Shown here in pieces: positions 1-7,790 of a stretch of 40,307 nucleotides of DNA. A model generated the notes under the pieces. It worked only from the letters and a program-made list of their open reading frames with translations. It did no database searches and was not told where the DNA came from. Origin of the DNA: an uncultured Bryobacterales bacterium (lineage in GTDB: Bacteria; Acidobacteriota; Terriglobia; Bryobacterales; Bryobacteraceae). How positions within the stretch are numbered: the first letter of the stretch is position 1; the number at the start of each line of letters is the position of its first letter. Position numbers and translations under genes: made by a program. The stretch spans positions 1 through 40,307 of the forward strand of contig CALGAR010000048.1 of assembly GCA_937959285.1 (NCBI GenBank), in the 5' to 3' direction.

Positions 1-1221
1 CGGGACGACAATAAGCTGCTGGCCCGATATGTTGCTTCCACGGGCACCTGGGAGGTTTACTATTACGGTCCAACGGGACTGTTGGAAAGTGTTTGGGGGT
101 GGCAGAGCCCGAGCCCTGGAGTTTACACCTTCAGTAAGGTGCGGGAGTACAACTACTTTGCGGGCCGGCGAGTGGAAATGGGGCGCCTTACCGACCGACT
201 TGGATCGGTACGAGCGTTGGTGTCGACAACCGCGCCGACAACACGATTGGCTGGCTACTCTTACTATCCGTACGGCCAAGAGCGGCAGGTAACCTCGGGG
301 GATCAGTACAAGTTTGCGACCTACTTCCGGGAGTCTAACGGGCTCGACTATGCCGATCAGAGGTACTATCACTCGGAGTGGGGGCGGTTCTTAACGCCAG
401 ATCCGTACGCGCCGAGTGCCTCTTTAACCAATCCCCAGAGTTGGAACCGGTACGCTTACGTCGAGAATGACCCGGTGAACTTTGTCGATCCACAAGGCCT
501 TTTTATGTCGGTCGCTAAGCTGGAGCATCCTGGCGAATCTGGTGGCGGCACCTGGTATCCGTTCGGGGTCTATATGTGGTATTCGTCGGTGCCAAGTGAT
601 ATCTATGGGATAGGGGGAGGATTGTGGACGCCTCCAGTGGTCGTCACGGATCAACTTCCAGAAGTCAACACTCAAGGGAACTCCACAAAGCCCATCATAG
701 TCTCAAATGCCTCGAAGACCGGGCCAAATCAGGGCCGTATTCGCACCGTAATGAACTGGATCCGCGAGAACATCGACCCTGAATGTGAAAAATGGCTCCC
801 GGGCGTTCGAAACGTAATTGCTGCTATGTTAGGGGATCCTTCCCGTCCGGAGACCGCCCTGATTGGTCACGCTGACTTCAATTCACGGACCCTCAGTGCA
901 TTCACTGGGAATGACCCAAAGGTCGTGAACCTTGACCCAGGGACCATAATAGTGGTTAACAATCTCGGCGGATTTTTTGTTGGTTCATATACTGAATCCG
1001 GACAAACATATTACCTGACTGTGAATGGCTATCGTGGTGGAACGAGTCAAGCGCAAGTTGCCATACTGATCCACGAGTTGGCTCATTACTTTCAAGAGGC
1101 CGGCACGGGGGCAGCAGGTTTCCGTCCTGACAAGGGCATTCCCACAGCGGTCGCTTTCAATGACAAGTTAATCCGACAGAACTGCCAAAGGACTCTCAAT
1201 GCGGCCAGGAAGATTCCATAG
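1..1221 (+). CDS. Rhs-core protein, C-terminal part, with HELAH-bearing tip (5' end cut by window)
   Basis: The frame is open from base 1, so only the C-terminal 406 residues are present. The first part carries YD/Rhs-type repeats and the Rhs-associated core: LGSVRAL, YYPYGQER, GLDYADQRYYHSEWGRF, DPYAPS and NRYAYVENDPVNFVDPQG, ending near base 500. In Rhs/YD proteins this core closes the beta-cage, and what follows is a variable tip that is often a toxin. Here the tip is about 235 residues and holds a HELAH (HExxH-type) motif at bases 1072-1086, typical of zinc metallopeptidases. A Cys-containing C-terminus follows. No immunity gene is recognised with certainty. The stretch looks AT-richer than the operons farther along, fitting an accessory locus. 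The Rhs core is sure; a peptidase activity of the tip is inference from one motif. Confidence 0.85.
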   Translation, partial: RDDNKLLARYVASTGTWEVYYYGPTGLLESVWGWQSPSPGVYTFSKVREYNYFAGRRVEMGRLTDRLGSVRALVSTTAPTTRLAGYSYYPYGQERQVTSGDQYKFATYFRESNGLDYADQRYYHSEWGRFLTPDPYAPSASLTNPQSWNRYAYVENDPVNFVDPQGLFMSVAKLEHPGESGGGTWYPFGVYMWYSSVPSDIYGIGGGLWTPPVVVTDQLPEVNTQGNSTKPIIVSNASKTGPNQGRIRTVMNWIRENIDPECEKWLPGVRNVIAAMLGDPSRPETALIGHADFNSRTLSAFTGNDPKVVNLDPGTIIVVNNLGGFFVGSYTESGQTYYLTVNGYRGGTSQAQVAILIHELAHYFQEAGTGAAGFRPDKGIPTAVAFNDKLIRQNCQRTLNAARKIP

Positions 1222-1648
1222 ATGGTGGCTAATCATTATACTGCTTAATGTCTGCCTGCCAGCTTTGGCCGAGTGGGAGCCGGCAGAGATTGTGGGTCTG
1301 CCGTATCCACCTTTGGCGAGAATGGCTCGAATCGAGGGTATTGCGATTGTCCGCGTATCCGTCGGGCCAGATGGTTCGGTCAGGCAGGCGGAGGCAGTGT
1401 CAGGACATCCGCTGCTGGAGAAAGCCGCGGAGGAGAATGCACGGAAATGGAAATTCAAGCTGTCGGGGCGCTCCGGCCGCATTCGTGATCCATATCTCGT
1501 TTACCGTTTCGTCCTTGATGGACAGTGTGCGGCGGGAGACTGCCGCACGAGTTGTGTCGTGGAACTCCCAAGTCTGATTGTAGTAGCGGCTGAACTCCCA
1601 GAAGTCCAGGTTCAGAGAACGGAAGTTACTGAAAGAAGGGTGCAATGA
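1199..1648 (+). CDS. Small secreted TonB-C-terminal-like protein (first of a tandem pair)
   Basis: A 149-residue protein starting with an ATG inside the last codons of the Rhs gene (23-bp overlap), so it is probably translated from the same mRNA. Residues 1-24 form a signal peptide: basic start, hydrophobic WLIIILLNVCLPALA. The mature part has the TonB C-terminal pattern: YPPLARMARIEG, a short strand, the turn PDGSV, and AAEENARKWKF. There is no proline-rich spacer, so it is not a full energy-coupling TonB. TonB-C-like domains also occur as free periplasmic domains of unknown role. An Rhs partner or immunity role is possible from position only. Confidence 0.75.
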   Translation: MRPGRFHRWWLIIILLNVCLPALAEWEPAEIVGLPYPPLARMARIEGIAIVRVSVGPDGSVRQAEAVSGHPLLEKAAEENARKWKFKLSGRSGRIRDPYLVYRFVLDGQCAAGDCRTSCVVELPSLIVVAAELPEVQVQRTEVTERRVQ

Positions 1649-2079
1649 AGGTTAGAAAGGCAGGAATTGTTGTGGCTTTGCTATCTGCCCATGCGTGGGC
1701 AGCCGATTGGAAGCCCGTGCGGGTTGTAGGGCTGGTATACCCGGAGGCTGCGGTCATCCAAGGTTTGGAGGGTACTGTCAAAATCGATCTGCACATTGCA
1801 AACGATGGAAGCGTTGACTGGGTAGTTACTCGGGAACAAGACCCTATGACCGAGGAAACGACGCTTGCTTCCGCTGCCGTGAGGAACGCGAGGGAGTGGA
1901 AATTCCTCCGAATCAGCTCGGGGAATACAGATCTATATACGCTTACGTACCGGTTCCAGATTCGGCGTGGAGAGGGAGCGAGAGGTCCATCCGAATTTCG
2001 CTTTGTGATGCCGGACCAGGTATTTGTCACCGCCGGGGAGCGCCCTGCGAAGCCGAGCTCGACCAAGGATGGTAGGTGA
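1645..2079 (+). CDS. Small secreted TonB-C-terminal-like protein (second of a tandem pair)
   Basis: A 144-residue protein whose ATG overlaps the stop of the preceding gene (ATGA at 1645-1648), a sign of translational coupling. It has a signal peptide (GIVVALLSAHAWA) and the same domain plan as its neighbour: VVGLVYPEAAVIQGLEG, NDGSVDWVV, AAVRNAREWKF. The two are diverged paralogues, probably an old tandem duplication. Their shared features are the YPxxA segment, the DGSV turn and the NAR/KWKF helix-strand. Function is unknown. No TonB box-binding partner or ExbB/ExbD gene is nearby. Confidence 0.75.
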   Translation: MKVRKAGIVVALLSAHAWAADWKPVRVVGLVYPEAAVIQGLEGTVKIDLHIANDGSVDWVVTREQDPMTEETTLASAAVRNAREWKFLRISSGNTDLYTLTYRFQIRRGEGARGPSEFRFVMPDQVFVTAGERPAKPSSTKDGR

Positions 2080-2154
2080 ACCTTCGAGGTGCAGTGCGAG
2101 CGCGGTGAGCGTGCGTCTGCGCGTGCGGCAACAATGTAGGTGACGGCGCCGGCT

Positions 2155-2203
2155 CAATGGCGATCAAATATACCGATGTCACGCTCCCTCCGCTTCCGGC
2201 TTT
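2155..2203 (+). repeat. Direct repeat copy A: truncated head of the gene at 3475
   Basis: These 49 bases match 3473-3522 with one substitution (A versus T at the fifth codon) and one single-base gap. The repeat includes the ATG and the first 15 or so codons of the Wzt-like gene at 3475. Similarity ends abruptly on both sides: the upstream flank shares only CA, and the downstream flank turns into Rhs core sequence. Read from its own ATG, this copy gives a peptide of about 31 codons before a stop. It is a rearrangement scar, not a functional gene. Confidence 0.9.
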
Positions 2204-2205
2204 CG

Positions 2206-2424
2206 CGGAATCGGTACTCATATGTTCGAAACGATCCAATCAACCGGGCTGATCCGGGTGGATCGGATGACATCTCTACAGAGTTTGGCGAAATTCTCTT
2301 TCAAATCACTGTCACCGAGATGACGTATGAACTCATGTCGATTTGGCTCTCGGATCTAAAGATTTGGCCAATGTACTGTTCGCGTATAGAGATGCGACAA
2401 AATCGTACTTTGCGTACCGTCTAG
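2206..2424 (+). pseudogene. Orphan Rhs core end plus short tip
   Basis: Directly after repeat copy A the sequence reads RNRYSYVRNDPINRADPGG, the last piece of the Rhs-associated core, then about 50 residues of unrelated tip up to a stop at 2422-2424. The core piece matches NRYAYVENDPVNFVDPQG of the first gene at the protein level. There is no start codon or ribosome site of its own, and the repeat's ATG is in another frame. This fits the orphan tip modules that accumulate downstream of Rhs genes. Such a tip could be expressed only after recombination onto a full Rhs gene. The tip is not recognised. Confidence 0.75.
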
Positions 2425-2500
2425 GAACTGCACCCGATCTGCAGCAGCAGCGGCCGAAAGCCAAGAGGGAGCGGAACTTAGGGACTGACGGAGGATTGAC

Positions 2501-3361
2501 ATGCGGTTTTTGAGCGTATTCTTGCTAGCTGCGTGCGGAGTGATGAGTCAAGGCCTTCCATCCAGGTCCTCACGAGAAGCACCACGAAGCGTGGTTCCAA
2601 GCATAGAACCAAGAGAACAAGTGGACGCCGATCCGCTCAGCATTCTGCAGAAGTTGCAGAGCCGTTCCGCGACCGAGCGGCACATCGGTTACCAGTGGCT
2701 CTTTGGAAAATCGATAGACACCCGCGACATCAAGGCTGCCCCCGCTGCTCGGCTCTCTTTCATCCAGTTGGATCAGGACAGCGATTTGGAAGCGGTGCTA
2801 CTCCTCGATGTCCCGACCGCCAAAGTCGCCTTTGTCTTCGACTCGGCCAGCGATGGCTGGTGGCGGGTGGGTAAGTTCGACAATCGAGTCCGCGATGTCC
2901 GGCAGTCGTTCGAGCGGATGATTGAATTCCGAGACTTGGTGGGGGATAACGACGGTAACGACCTTCTTGTTCGGAAGTGGGGCTATGGAACTGGCGTGCG
3001 AGGGAATCGCCTCTTGATCTACCGACTAAAGGGCGGCAGACTTCACAGAGTTTTCGAAACGATCGAGGAGCAGGTCGACGCTGCAAACGAGCCGGGGATC
3101 CATCTCCTCTATCTAAGGACGTTCTTGTATTTTCCTGACCGCGGCCAGACTCAGGGGCCGATTCTGATTGCCCATCAAATGGAAGCGGGCGTGCCGGAAT
3201 CTCAGGCCCTTGTGCCGGAGAGCATGGTTCACCGAGGCCGCACGGTGGAATGCACGGTTTACCGCTGGGACGAGAAGTTCTTCAGGTTCCTCCAGGATCA
3301 ACGGTCACGAAAGCAATTCTGTGGTCTGATAGCTCAGGACGGGGCATCCGAACGCCGTTAG
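2501..3361 (+). CDS. Exported protein of unknown function
   Basis: A 286-residue protein with a short hydrophobic N-terminus (MRFLSVFLLAACG). LAAC resembles a lipobox with Cys12, though the n-region is very short, so an ordinary signal peptide is also possible. An AGGATT ribosome site lies a few bases before the ATG. The mature part has DQDSDLEAVLLLD and VGDNDGNDLLVRKWG, short Asp-rich turns like those in FG-GAP/VCBS or calcium-binding loops, but I cannot assign a family. It sits between the two copies of the 49-bp repeat, so it may have moved with the orphan Rhs tip. A role as an Rhs accessory or immunity protein is only positional. Confidence 0.75.
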   Translation: MRFLSVFLLAACGVMSQGLPSRSSREAPRSVVPSIEPREQVDADPLSILQKLQSRSATERHIGYQWLFGKSIDTRDIKAAPAARLSFIQLDQDSDLEAVLLLDVPTAKVAFVFDSASDGWWRVGKFDNRVRDVRQSFERMIEFRDLVGDNDGNDLLVRKWGYGTGVRGNRLLIYRLKGGRLHRVFETIEEQVDAANEPGIHLLYLRTFLYFPDRGQTQGPILIAHQMEAGVPESQALVPESMVHRGRTVECTVYRWDEKFFRFLQDQRSRKQFCGLIAQDGASERR

Positions 3362-3396
3362 TCGGGGCTAGTCCGCTGGTCCCGCGATCTTCCCGA

Positions 3397-3417
3397 AGCC
3401 GCCGCACGCTGGCGGCT
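3397..3417 (+). terminator. Possible hairpin terminator after the exported protein
   Basis: A 7-bp perfect stem (3397-3403 with 3411-3417) and a 7-base loop lie in the 113-bp gap before the Wzt-like gene. No T-run follows, so it is either a weak terminator or a chance GC-rich hairpin. Confidence 0.3.
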
Positions 3418-3472
3418 GGGGGTGAACGCACGACGGACCCGTGTCCAGCGTCAGATCCACTATCCTAGCTAA

Positions 3473-3522
3473 CAATGGCGATCAAATTTACCGATGTCAC
3501 GCTCCCTCCGCTTTCCGGCTTT
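3473..3522 (+). repeat. Direct repeat copy B: start of the Wzt-like gene
   Basis: The intact partner of the 49-bp repeat at 2155-2203. It covers the CA before the ATG and the first 16 codons of the Wzt-like gene. The two copies bracket 1.27 kb carrying the orphan Rhs tip and the exported protein. Confidence 0.9.
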
Positions 3523-4410
3523 TCTGCTGACGCTCCATCCGGCGCGGTAATCGGAGTGGTCGGAGACAGCGAGTCTGGGACGGACGCTCTGCTCCGGCTG
3601 GCGGGCGGGTTGGAGGAGCCGAGACAGGGCTCGGTGACGTCAGGGCCAATCCGTCGCTACATTGGTGTGAACGATTTGTTAAACCTCGCTCCGGCCGACG
3701 TGATCGCAATTGACCACGGGCTGGCGCGGCAGGATGAGATTGCACGGACGCGAGCAGCCATTGAGTTCGATCGCTTGCGGCGGGCGGGGACTACCATCCT
3801 GCTCTCGTCCCATGAGACGGCCTTGATACGCCGCTACTCGGATGAGGTCTGGTGGCTCCGCGATGGTTCGCTTGCGGCTAAAGGCGATCCGGCCGAGGTT
3901 CTCGGTCAGTACGAGTGCTACCTTCTCGAAAAGATCAGAGCGTGGGGAAAGTCGGTGAAGGCGCCTCTCGAACCTGCGCTCCGCCGGGGTGACGGGCGAG
4001 CCGAGGTGGTATCGATCGAAACTCTCGGGGCGGACGGACAACCAACGATGATCTGGCGGAGCGGCGAACCGGTATCGGTACGGGTCACGGTCCGGTTTGC
4101 GCAGGCGGTCGAGGATCCGGTCGTGGGCATCATGATCCGGACCCGCATCGGCTTGGAAGTCTACGGAACGAACACGGAGCTCGAAGGGGTCAAGCTCGGA
4201 CGATGTGCTCCGGGCGAAACACGAACCGTAACGTTCGCTTTCCGGTGCGACTTGTGCCCGAAGGAATACACGCTTACAGCAGCATCCCACGACCCGGACG
4301 GCGTGTGGCATGACTGGCTTGAGGACGCGGTAGCCTTTACAGTCGCCGATACGCGCTACACCGCCGGCGTAGCCAATCTTCGGGCGGCCGTTACTGTCGC
4401 CCGGTCCTGA
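3475..4410 (+). CDS. Degenerate ABC ATPase fused to a Wzt-type C-terminal domain
   Basis: A 311-residue protein. The N-terminal part follows the outline of an ABC nucleotide-binding domain but has lost its catalysis. The Walker A site reads GDSESGTD (residues 30-37), with Thr and Asp where Lys and Ser/Thr belong. Only about 45 residues separate it from the Walker B remnant VIAID (76-80), which is followed by His instead of Glu. The LSGGQ-bearing helical part is gone. The H-loop-like SSHE (111-114) and the tail DEVWWLRDGSLAAKGDP remain. Residues 170-300 resemble the Wzt C-terminal domain, which in O-antigen exporters recognises the glycan end. No wzm permease or glycan genes are nearby. It may act as a non-hydrolysing binding subunit, or be decaying. 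Confidence 0.75.
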   Translation: MAIKFTDVTLPPLSGFSADAPSGAVIGVVGDSESGTDALLRLAGGLEEPRQGSVTSGPIRRYIGVNDLLNLAPADVIAIDHGLARQDEIARTRAAIEFDRLRRAGTTILLSSHETALIRRYSDEVWWLRDGSLAAKGDPAEVLGQYECYLLEKIRAWGKSVKAPLEPALRRGDGRAEVVSIETLGADGQPTMIWRSGEPVSVRVTVRFAQAVEDPVVGIMIRTRIGLEVYGTNTELEGVKLGRCAPGETRTVTFAFRCDLCPKEYTLTAASHDPDGVWHDWLEDAVAFTVADTRYTAGVANLRAAVTVARS

Positions 4411-4414
4411 ACGC

Positions 4415-5773
4415 TTACTTGCCCGATTCCAGAACGAACGTGGGCGCCAACCCGCTCAGGGTCGAGAAGCCGACCGAACCAGCAGGACTCAGCCAAGTCG
4501 AAGCGCCATGCACCTTGCCGAGGAAGGCATGCGGATGCACGTCGATATTCATCTCGCGCACTTCAAGGGTTCCATACCGGTAAATCGGGAAGGGCTCCGA
4601 GATGGGTTTGATCCGCTCCTGGACCACGTAGGGGGAGCGCATGGCTGTCTTGAGCGCCCGTTCCCAGCCGCTATCGTCAATCTCCCAACCGCGGAAGGAG
4701 TGCTGATCGCTCGAATCGTCGTTTGGCTTCAAGACCAGAGTCTCCCGGTTCTTGAGGATGAACTCAGGGAGGTCGACAGACTGGTCCCGGTAGGTTGTCT
4801 TGGTGGAAGCGACGACGCGAGTCCACGGCACATATTCGCGGATGGCCTTCCGCTCATTGGGCGGGAAGTTGGCCGTGATGGTCTCGTCGGTCAGCAGGTC
4901 AAAGATCGCTTTCTTCTGCGCCAGCTCCGAACGGAAGCTGTTCACAATGCAGACCGCTCCGTCACGGTAGGCCCGGACCAGCGGGTGCGAAAGATCAAAG
5001 CGGACCAGAAACTCTTGTGCCTTGACGCGGCGGTAAACCAGATCGATGATGAAGTCGCCCCGCCGAAGTATGCCATTTCGGTATTCGAGCTGATCCGGTG
5101 AAACAACTTCGGTCGGATATCCGTGCTGCTTGAAATACTCGCACAGCAGCAAGTACTCGCTCGCATCCGACGGCTGGTATGGCTGCCGGAACTCCACGAT
5201 GGCGATGTTCGGAACTTTCTTGCCTCCGAACTCCCGGTACGCCTTAAGAAGCGCCTGAAGGAACTGTTTCGTCCCGCCGAGCTTACTTAGCTTGTAACGC
5301 TTCCGGAATTCCTTAATCGGCGCAGCCTCATAAAATAAGTCTGTCAGTGCTTCGCCGTAGACCACTCCTGCGGGAGCTTCTGCATTGTAATCCGTGAAGT
5401 GAAGAGTCCCATTATTAATGTGAGTGTCCAGAAGCGATGTTACTGCCAGATACGGATAGCCGGGGTCCAGGGAGGCCAGCATCTTCTCTGCCGGCAGTAA
5501 TTCCATCCGGGCTAGCAGCGACGGGTTCGCCAGCGCCATTTGCTTGATGCGGTCGATGGCGCCCATGAGGGACTCCGCAGCCTTCACCAGATTGGTATAC
5601 TGGCGACGAGTGATGAAATGGGGGCGCAAAGCCGGGGAGACAGCGCGTCCGCCAGTGGTTAAATGCTGCTCCTGCATCCGGCTCCGGAGGGACTCTGCCC
5701 ACTCCAGATCTTTGTAGCGGTCGCTCTCCAGTAGTTTGTGATAACGGGCTATCGCCTCGCCCAACTGGGTCAT
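4415..5773 (-). CDS. ATP-grasp-like protein
   Basis: A 452-residue soluble protein converging on the Wzt-like gene with a 4-bp gap. The layout suggests a circularly permuted or glutathionylspermidine-synthase-like ATP-grasp fold. Segments supporting this are RRGDFIIDLVYRRV, VNSFRSELAQKKAIFDLLTDE, ILKNRETLVLKPNDDSSDQ (nucleotide-binding Lys region), SPYVVQERI and a late YGTLEVREMNIDVHP. Such enzymes join a carboxylate to an amine using ATP. The substrate is unknown, and no peptide or polyamine genes are adjacent. It has its own promoter-like sequence upstream (5801-5830). The family call is moderately sure; no specific function is claimed. Confidence 0.65.
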   Translation of the reverse strand: MTQLGEAIARYHKLLESDRYKDLEWAESLRSRMQEQHLTTGGRAVSPALRPHFITRRQYTNLVKAAESLMGAIDRIKQMALANPSLLARMELLPAEKMLASLDPGYPYLAVTSLLDTHINNGTLHFTDYNAEAPAGVVYGEALTDLFYEAAPIKEFRKRYKLSKLGGTKQFLQALLKAYREFGGKKVPNIAIVEFRQPYQPSDASEYLLLCEYFKQHGYPTEVVSPDQLEYRNGILRRGDFIIDLVYRRVKAQEFLVRFDLSHPLVRAYRDGAVCIVNSFRSELAQKKAIFDLLTDETITANFPPNERKAIREYVPWTRVVASTKTTYRDQSVDLPEFILKNRETLVLKPNDDSSDQHSFRGWEIDDSGWERALKTAMRSPYVVQERIKPISEPFPIYRYGTLEVREMNIDVHPHAFLGKVHGASTWLSPAGSVGFSTLSGLAPTFVLESGK

Positions 5774-5800
5774 TGCTCTTTATGGTTCTTCCTATTCTTC

Positions 5801-5830
5801 AGTATCGCACAGGGATCTTGCGAGTGTGAA
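5801..5830 (-). promoter_or_regulatory. Sigma70-type promoter for the ATP-grasp-like gene
   Basis: On the minus strand, TTCACA (5825-5830) and GATACT (5801-5806) are 18 bases apart, each one base off the consensus. The -10 ends 28 bases before the start codon, and an AGGAAGA ribosome site lies between. The rest of the 5774-5987 gap shows nothing else recognisable. Confidence 0.5.
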
Positions 5831-5987
5831 CTCCAGAGCGGGCGGTGTGGCCTATAAGTACTGTTATTTCTTTTAGTTGCGGGTCGTTTCAGAATTTGCA
5901 AGGGGCTCCGGGGAAGGGCCTGCAACCCGTCGGCTTCAGGATTCAGGCCAGATCCCGAGCACGGTGTCAAGGGGTGTCACCCGGTTT

Positions 5988-7784
5988 TCAGGCAACCTCG
6001 GATACGTCCAGTCCTACGGACCGCATCAGCTCCAGAGCATTGCTTTTCGTGACCACGCCCGGCCGCATCTTGTAGTCGAACACGATCCGGCCTTCGACGA
6101 ACTCATCCTGAAAATGGACGTTCGCCGCATGGACTGCGGGATCATGGGCGATCTCGGTGAGGGCCAGGTCGTGCGTCGTGACGAGCCCGATCGCTCCGCG
6201 CCGAACCAGGGTCCGGAGGACGGCGGCCGCGCCAATGCGCCGGTCATGCGAATTGGTTCCGTGCAGAATCTCGTCGAGGAGAAACAGCAGCGGGGCGCCG
6301 GCCGCGATCTCGACGAGCTGCCGCAGCCGCAGAACTTCGGTGTAGAAACGGGAGAGTCCTTGCTCCAGGGAGTCATGGACCCGGATGGATGCACCCAGGG
6401 AGAGAGGGCTGAGTCGTAGCTGACGGGCCCGAACTGGCGCCCCTGCTTGCGCCAGAACGAGATTGACGCCGACCGTACGTAGCATCGTGGTCTTACCGGA
6501 CATATTAGAGCCGCTTACGACAAGCAGCCGCAGGTTCCGGTCGAGGCGCAGGTCGTTCCGGACGGCGCGGTCTTCGGGCAGGAGGGGGTGCCCCAGCTCG
6601 ACGCCTTCGAAGTAGGGGCCTTCGTCCACGAATTCGGGGAACGGGTCAGCCGGATGCTCGAAGGCGTAGCCGGCAAGGGCGGTCAGCGCTTCCATTTCTC
6701 CGACAGTGGCAAGCCAGCGCTCCACCGAGGGACCAGAGCGCTTTCTCCACGCTTCGACGGCAAAAGCAAGCTGGGTTGTCCACAGAAGCAGAGGACCGAC
6801 AAAGCGAAGGAGCAGGTGATCCCGCGAGTCGACCAGTTCCACGAGACGGCTGAGCCTGGCGATCTGCCGGGAGGGCGGGGAACCGGCGGTTTCAAGCTCC
6901 GCGCGTAGGGCGGTGAGGCGGGGCGTCGTAAACTCCTCCCGCTCCAGTCGCACGAGCACAGCCGCAAGCAGCGAGAGATCGTGACCCGGCTGCTCGAGCG
7001 CATGGATCACCTGCATCGCCCGCTGCTTGAAGTGAAGGGAAAATGCCACCATCGCGCTGCCGACGAGCAAGGCGGGGAGTAGCGGCCATTCCATCCATAG
7101 CCAGCCGGCGAGCGTGACCGCCAACAGGACCACCAGGATCGGGGCGGCCAATCGGGCCCATGGATGATTGAGTACGGGCGGCTGCTGGCCCCAGGCGGCG
7201 AGCGCGCTTGCATTCACACCGGTGCGAATGTCTTCGCCAAGCAGCGCCAGATCCTCACGAAGGTCGATGCGGTTGCGTAGCTCCTCGATTGCCGCCTGAC
7301 GGGAGCGGATCTCGGAGACGGGAGCAGGAGTCATCAACCATCGGGCGAGCGTCTCTTCCCCGGCCCTGGTACGAGCGGTGGAAATGAGCTCGAAGAGGCT
7401 GCCCCGGCCGAAGAGGTCAAGGTCTTCCGCAAAGGGATGCGAGGAATCCAGGAAGCGCTCGCCAGTTTCGCCTTCGCCTCGCCACCGGCCGTCGAGCCGG
7501 TTCAAGCAGCGTTCGTAAAACGCGACGGCGCGCTTGGCGTGTGCAAGACGGCGCAGCACACGCTCGTGGACGATGAGAAGGATCACGAACACGGCTGCCG
7601 GAAGCGCCAGCGTCACGCCGGGGAGGCGGAACCAAAGCATTGCGGCCGCGGCAGCGACGGTGATGAGGCGAAGATTTCCTAAGGTGCGATGACGGCGCTC
7701 CTGGCGATCATGCTCCGCGCGGCGTGCCTCCAGCCGCCGCAAATACTCGGATCGGGGGTCTTCCACTACCACATCTTCGCCCAA
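5988..7784 (-). CDS. Membrane-anchored MutS-like ATPase
   Basis: A 598-residue protein. The C-terminal third is a MutS domain V ATPase: Walker A SGSNMSGKTT, the downstream LSLGASIRVHDSLEQGLSRFYTEV, Walker B LLFLLDEILHGTNSHDR and the switch VTTHDLALTEI. The N-terminal mismatch-recognition and connector domains of MutS are missing. In their place are two hydrophobic pairs, about residues 40-75 and 210-250, predicted to cross the membrane. True MutS is soluble and over 800 residues, so mismatch repair is unlikely. Such MutS-related membrane proteins occur in several phyla with unknown function. The start lies 6 bp after the small acidic gene, so they share an operon. Confidence 0.85.
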   Translation of the reverse strand: MGEDVVVEDPRSEYLRRLEARRAEHDRQERRHRTLGNLRLITVAAAAAMLWFRLPGVTLALPAAVFVILLIVHERVLRRLAHAKRAVAFYERCLNRLDGRWRGEGETGERFLDSSHPFAEDLDLFGRGSLFELISTARTRAGEETLARWLMTPAPVSEIRSRQAAIEELRNRIDLREDLALLGEDIRTGVNASALAAWGQQPPVLNHPWARLAAPILVVLLAVTLAGWLWMEWPLLPALLVGSAMVAFSLHFKQRAMQVIHALEQPGHDLSLLAAVLVRLEREEFTTPRLTALRAELETAGSPPSRQIARLSRLVELVDSRDHLLLRFVGPLLLWTTQLAFAVEAWRKRSGPSVERWLATVGEMEALTALAGYAFEHPADPFPEFVDEGPYFEGVELGHPLLPEDRAVRNDLRLDRNLRLLVVSGSNMSGKTTMLRTVGVNLVLAQAGAPVRARQLRLSPLSLGASIRVHDSLEQGLSRFYTEVLRLRQLVEIAAGAPLLFLLDEILHGTNSHDRRIGAAAVLRTLVRRGAIGLVTTHDLALTEIAHDPAVHAANVHFQDEFVEGRIVFDYKMRPGVVTKSNALELMRSVGLDVSEVA

Positions 7785-7790
7785 CTGGAT

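Noticed and set aside
2140..2424. A 94-codon gene starting upstream of the repeat
   Set aside because: Only the part from 2206 reads as Rhs core; the first 22 codons are repeat copy A and flank in a noncoding frame, so it is a chance join and is listed as an orphan Rhs tip.
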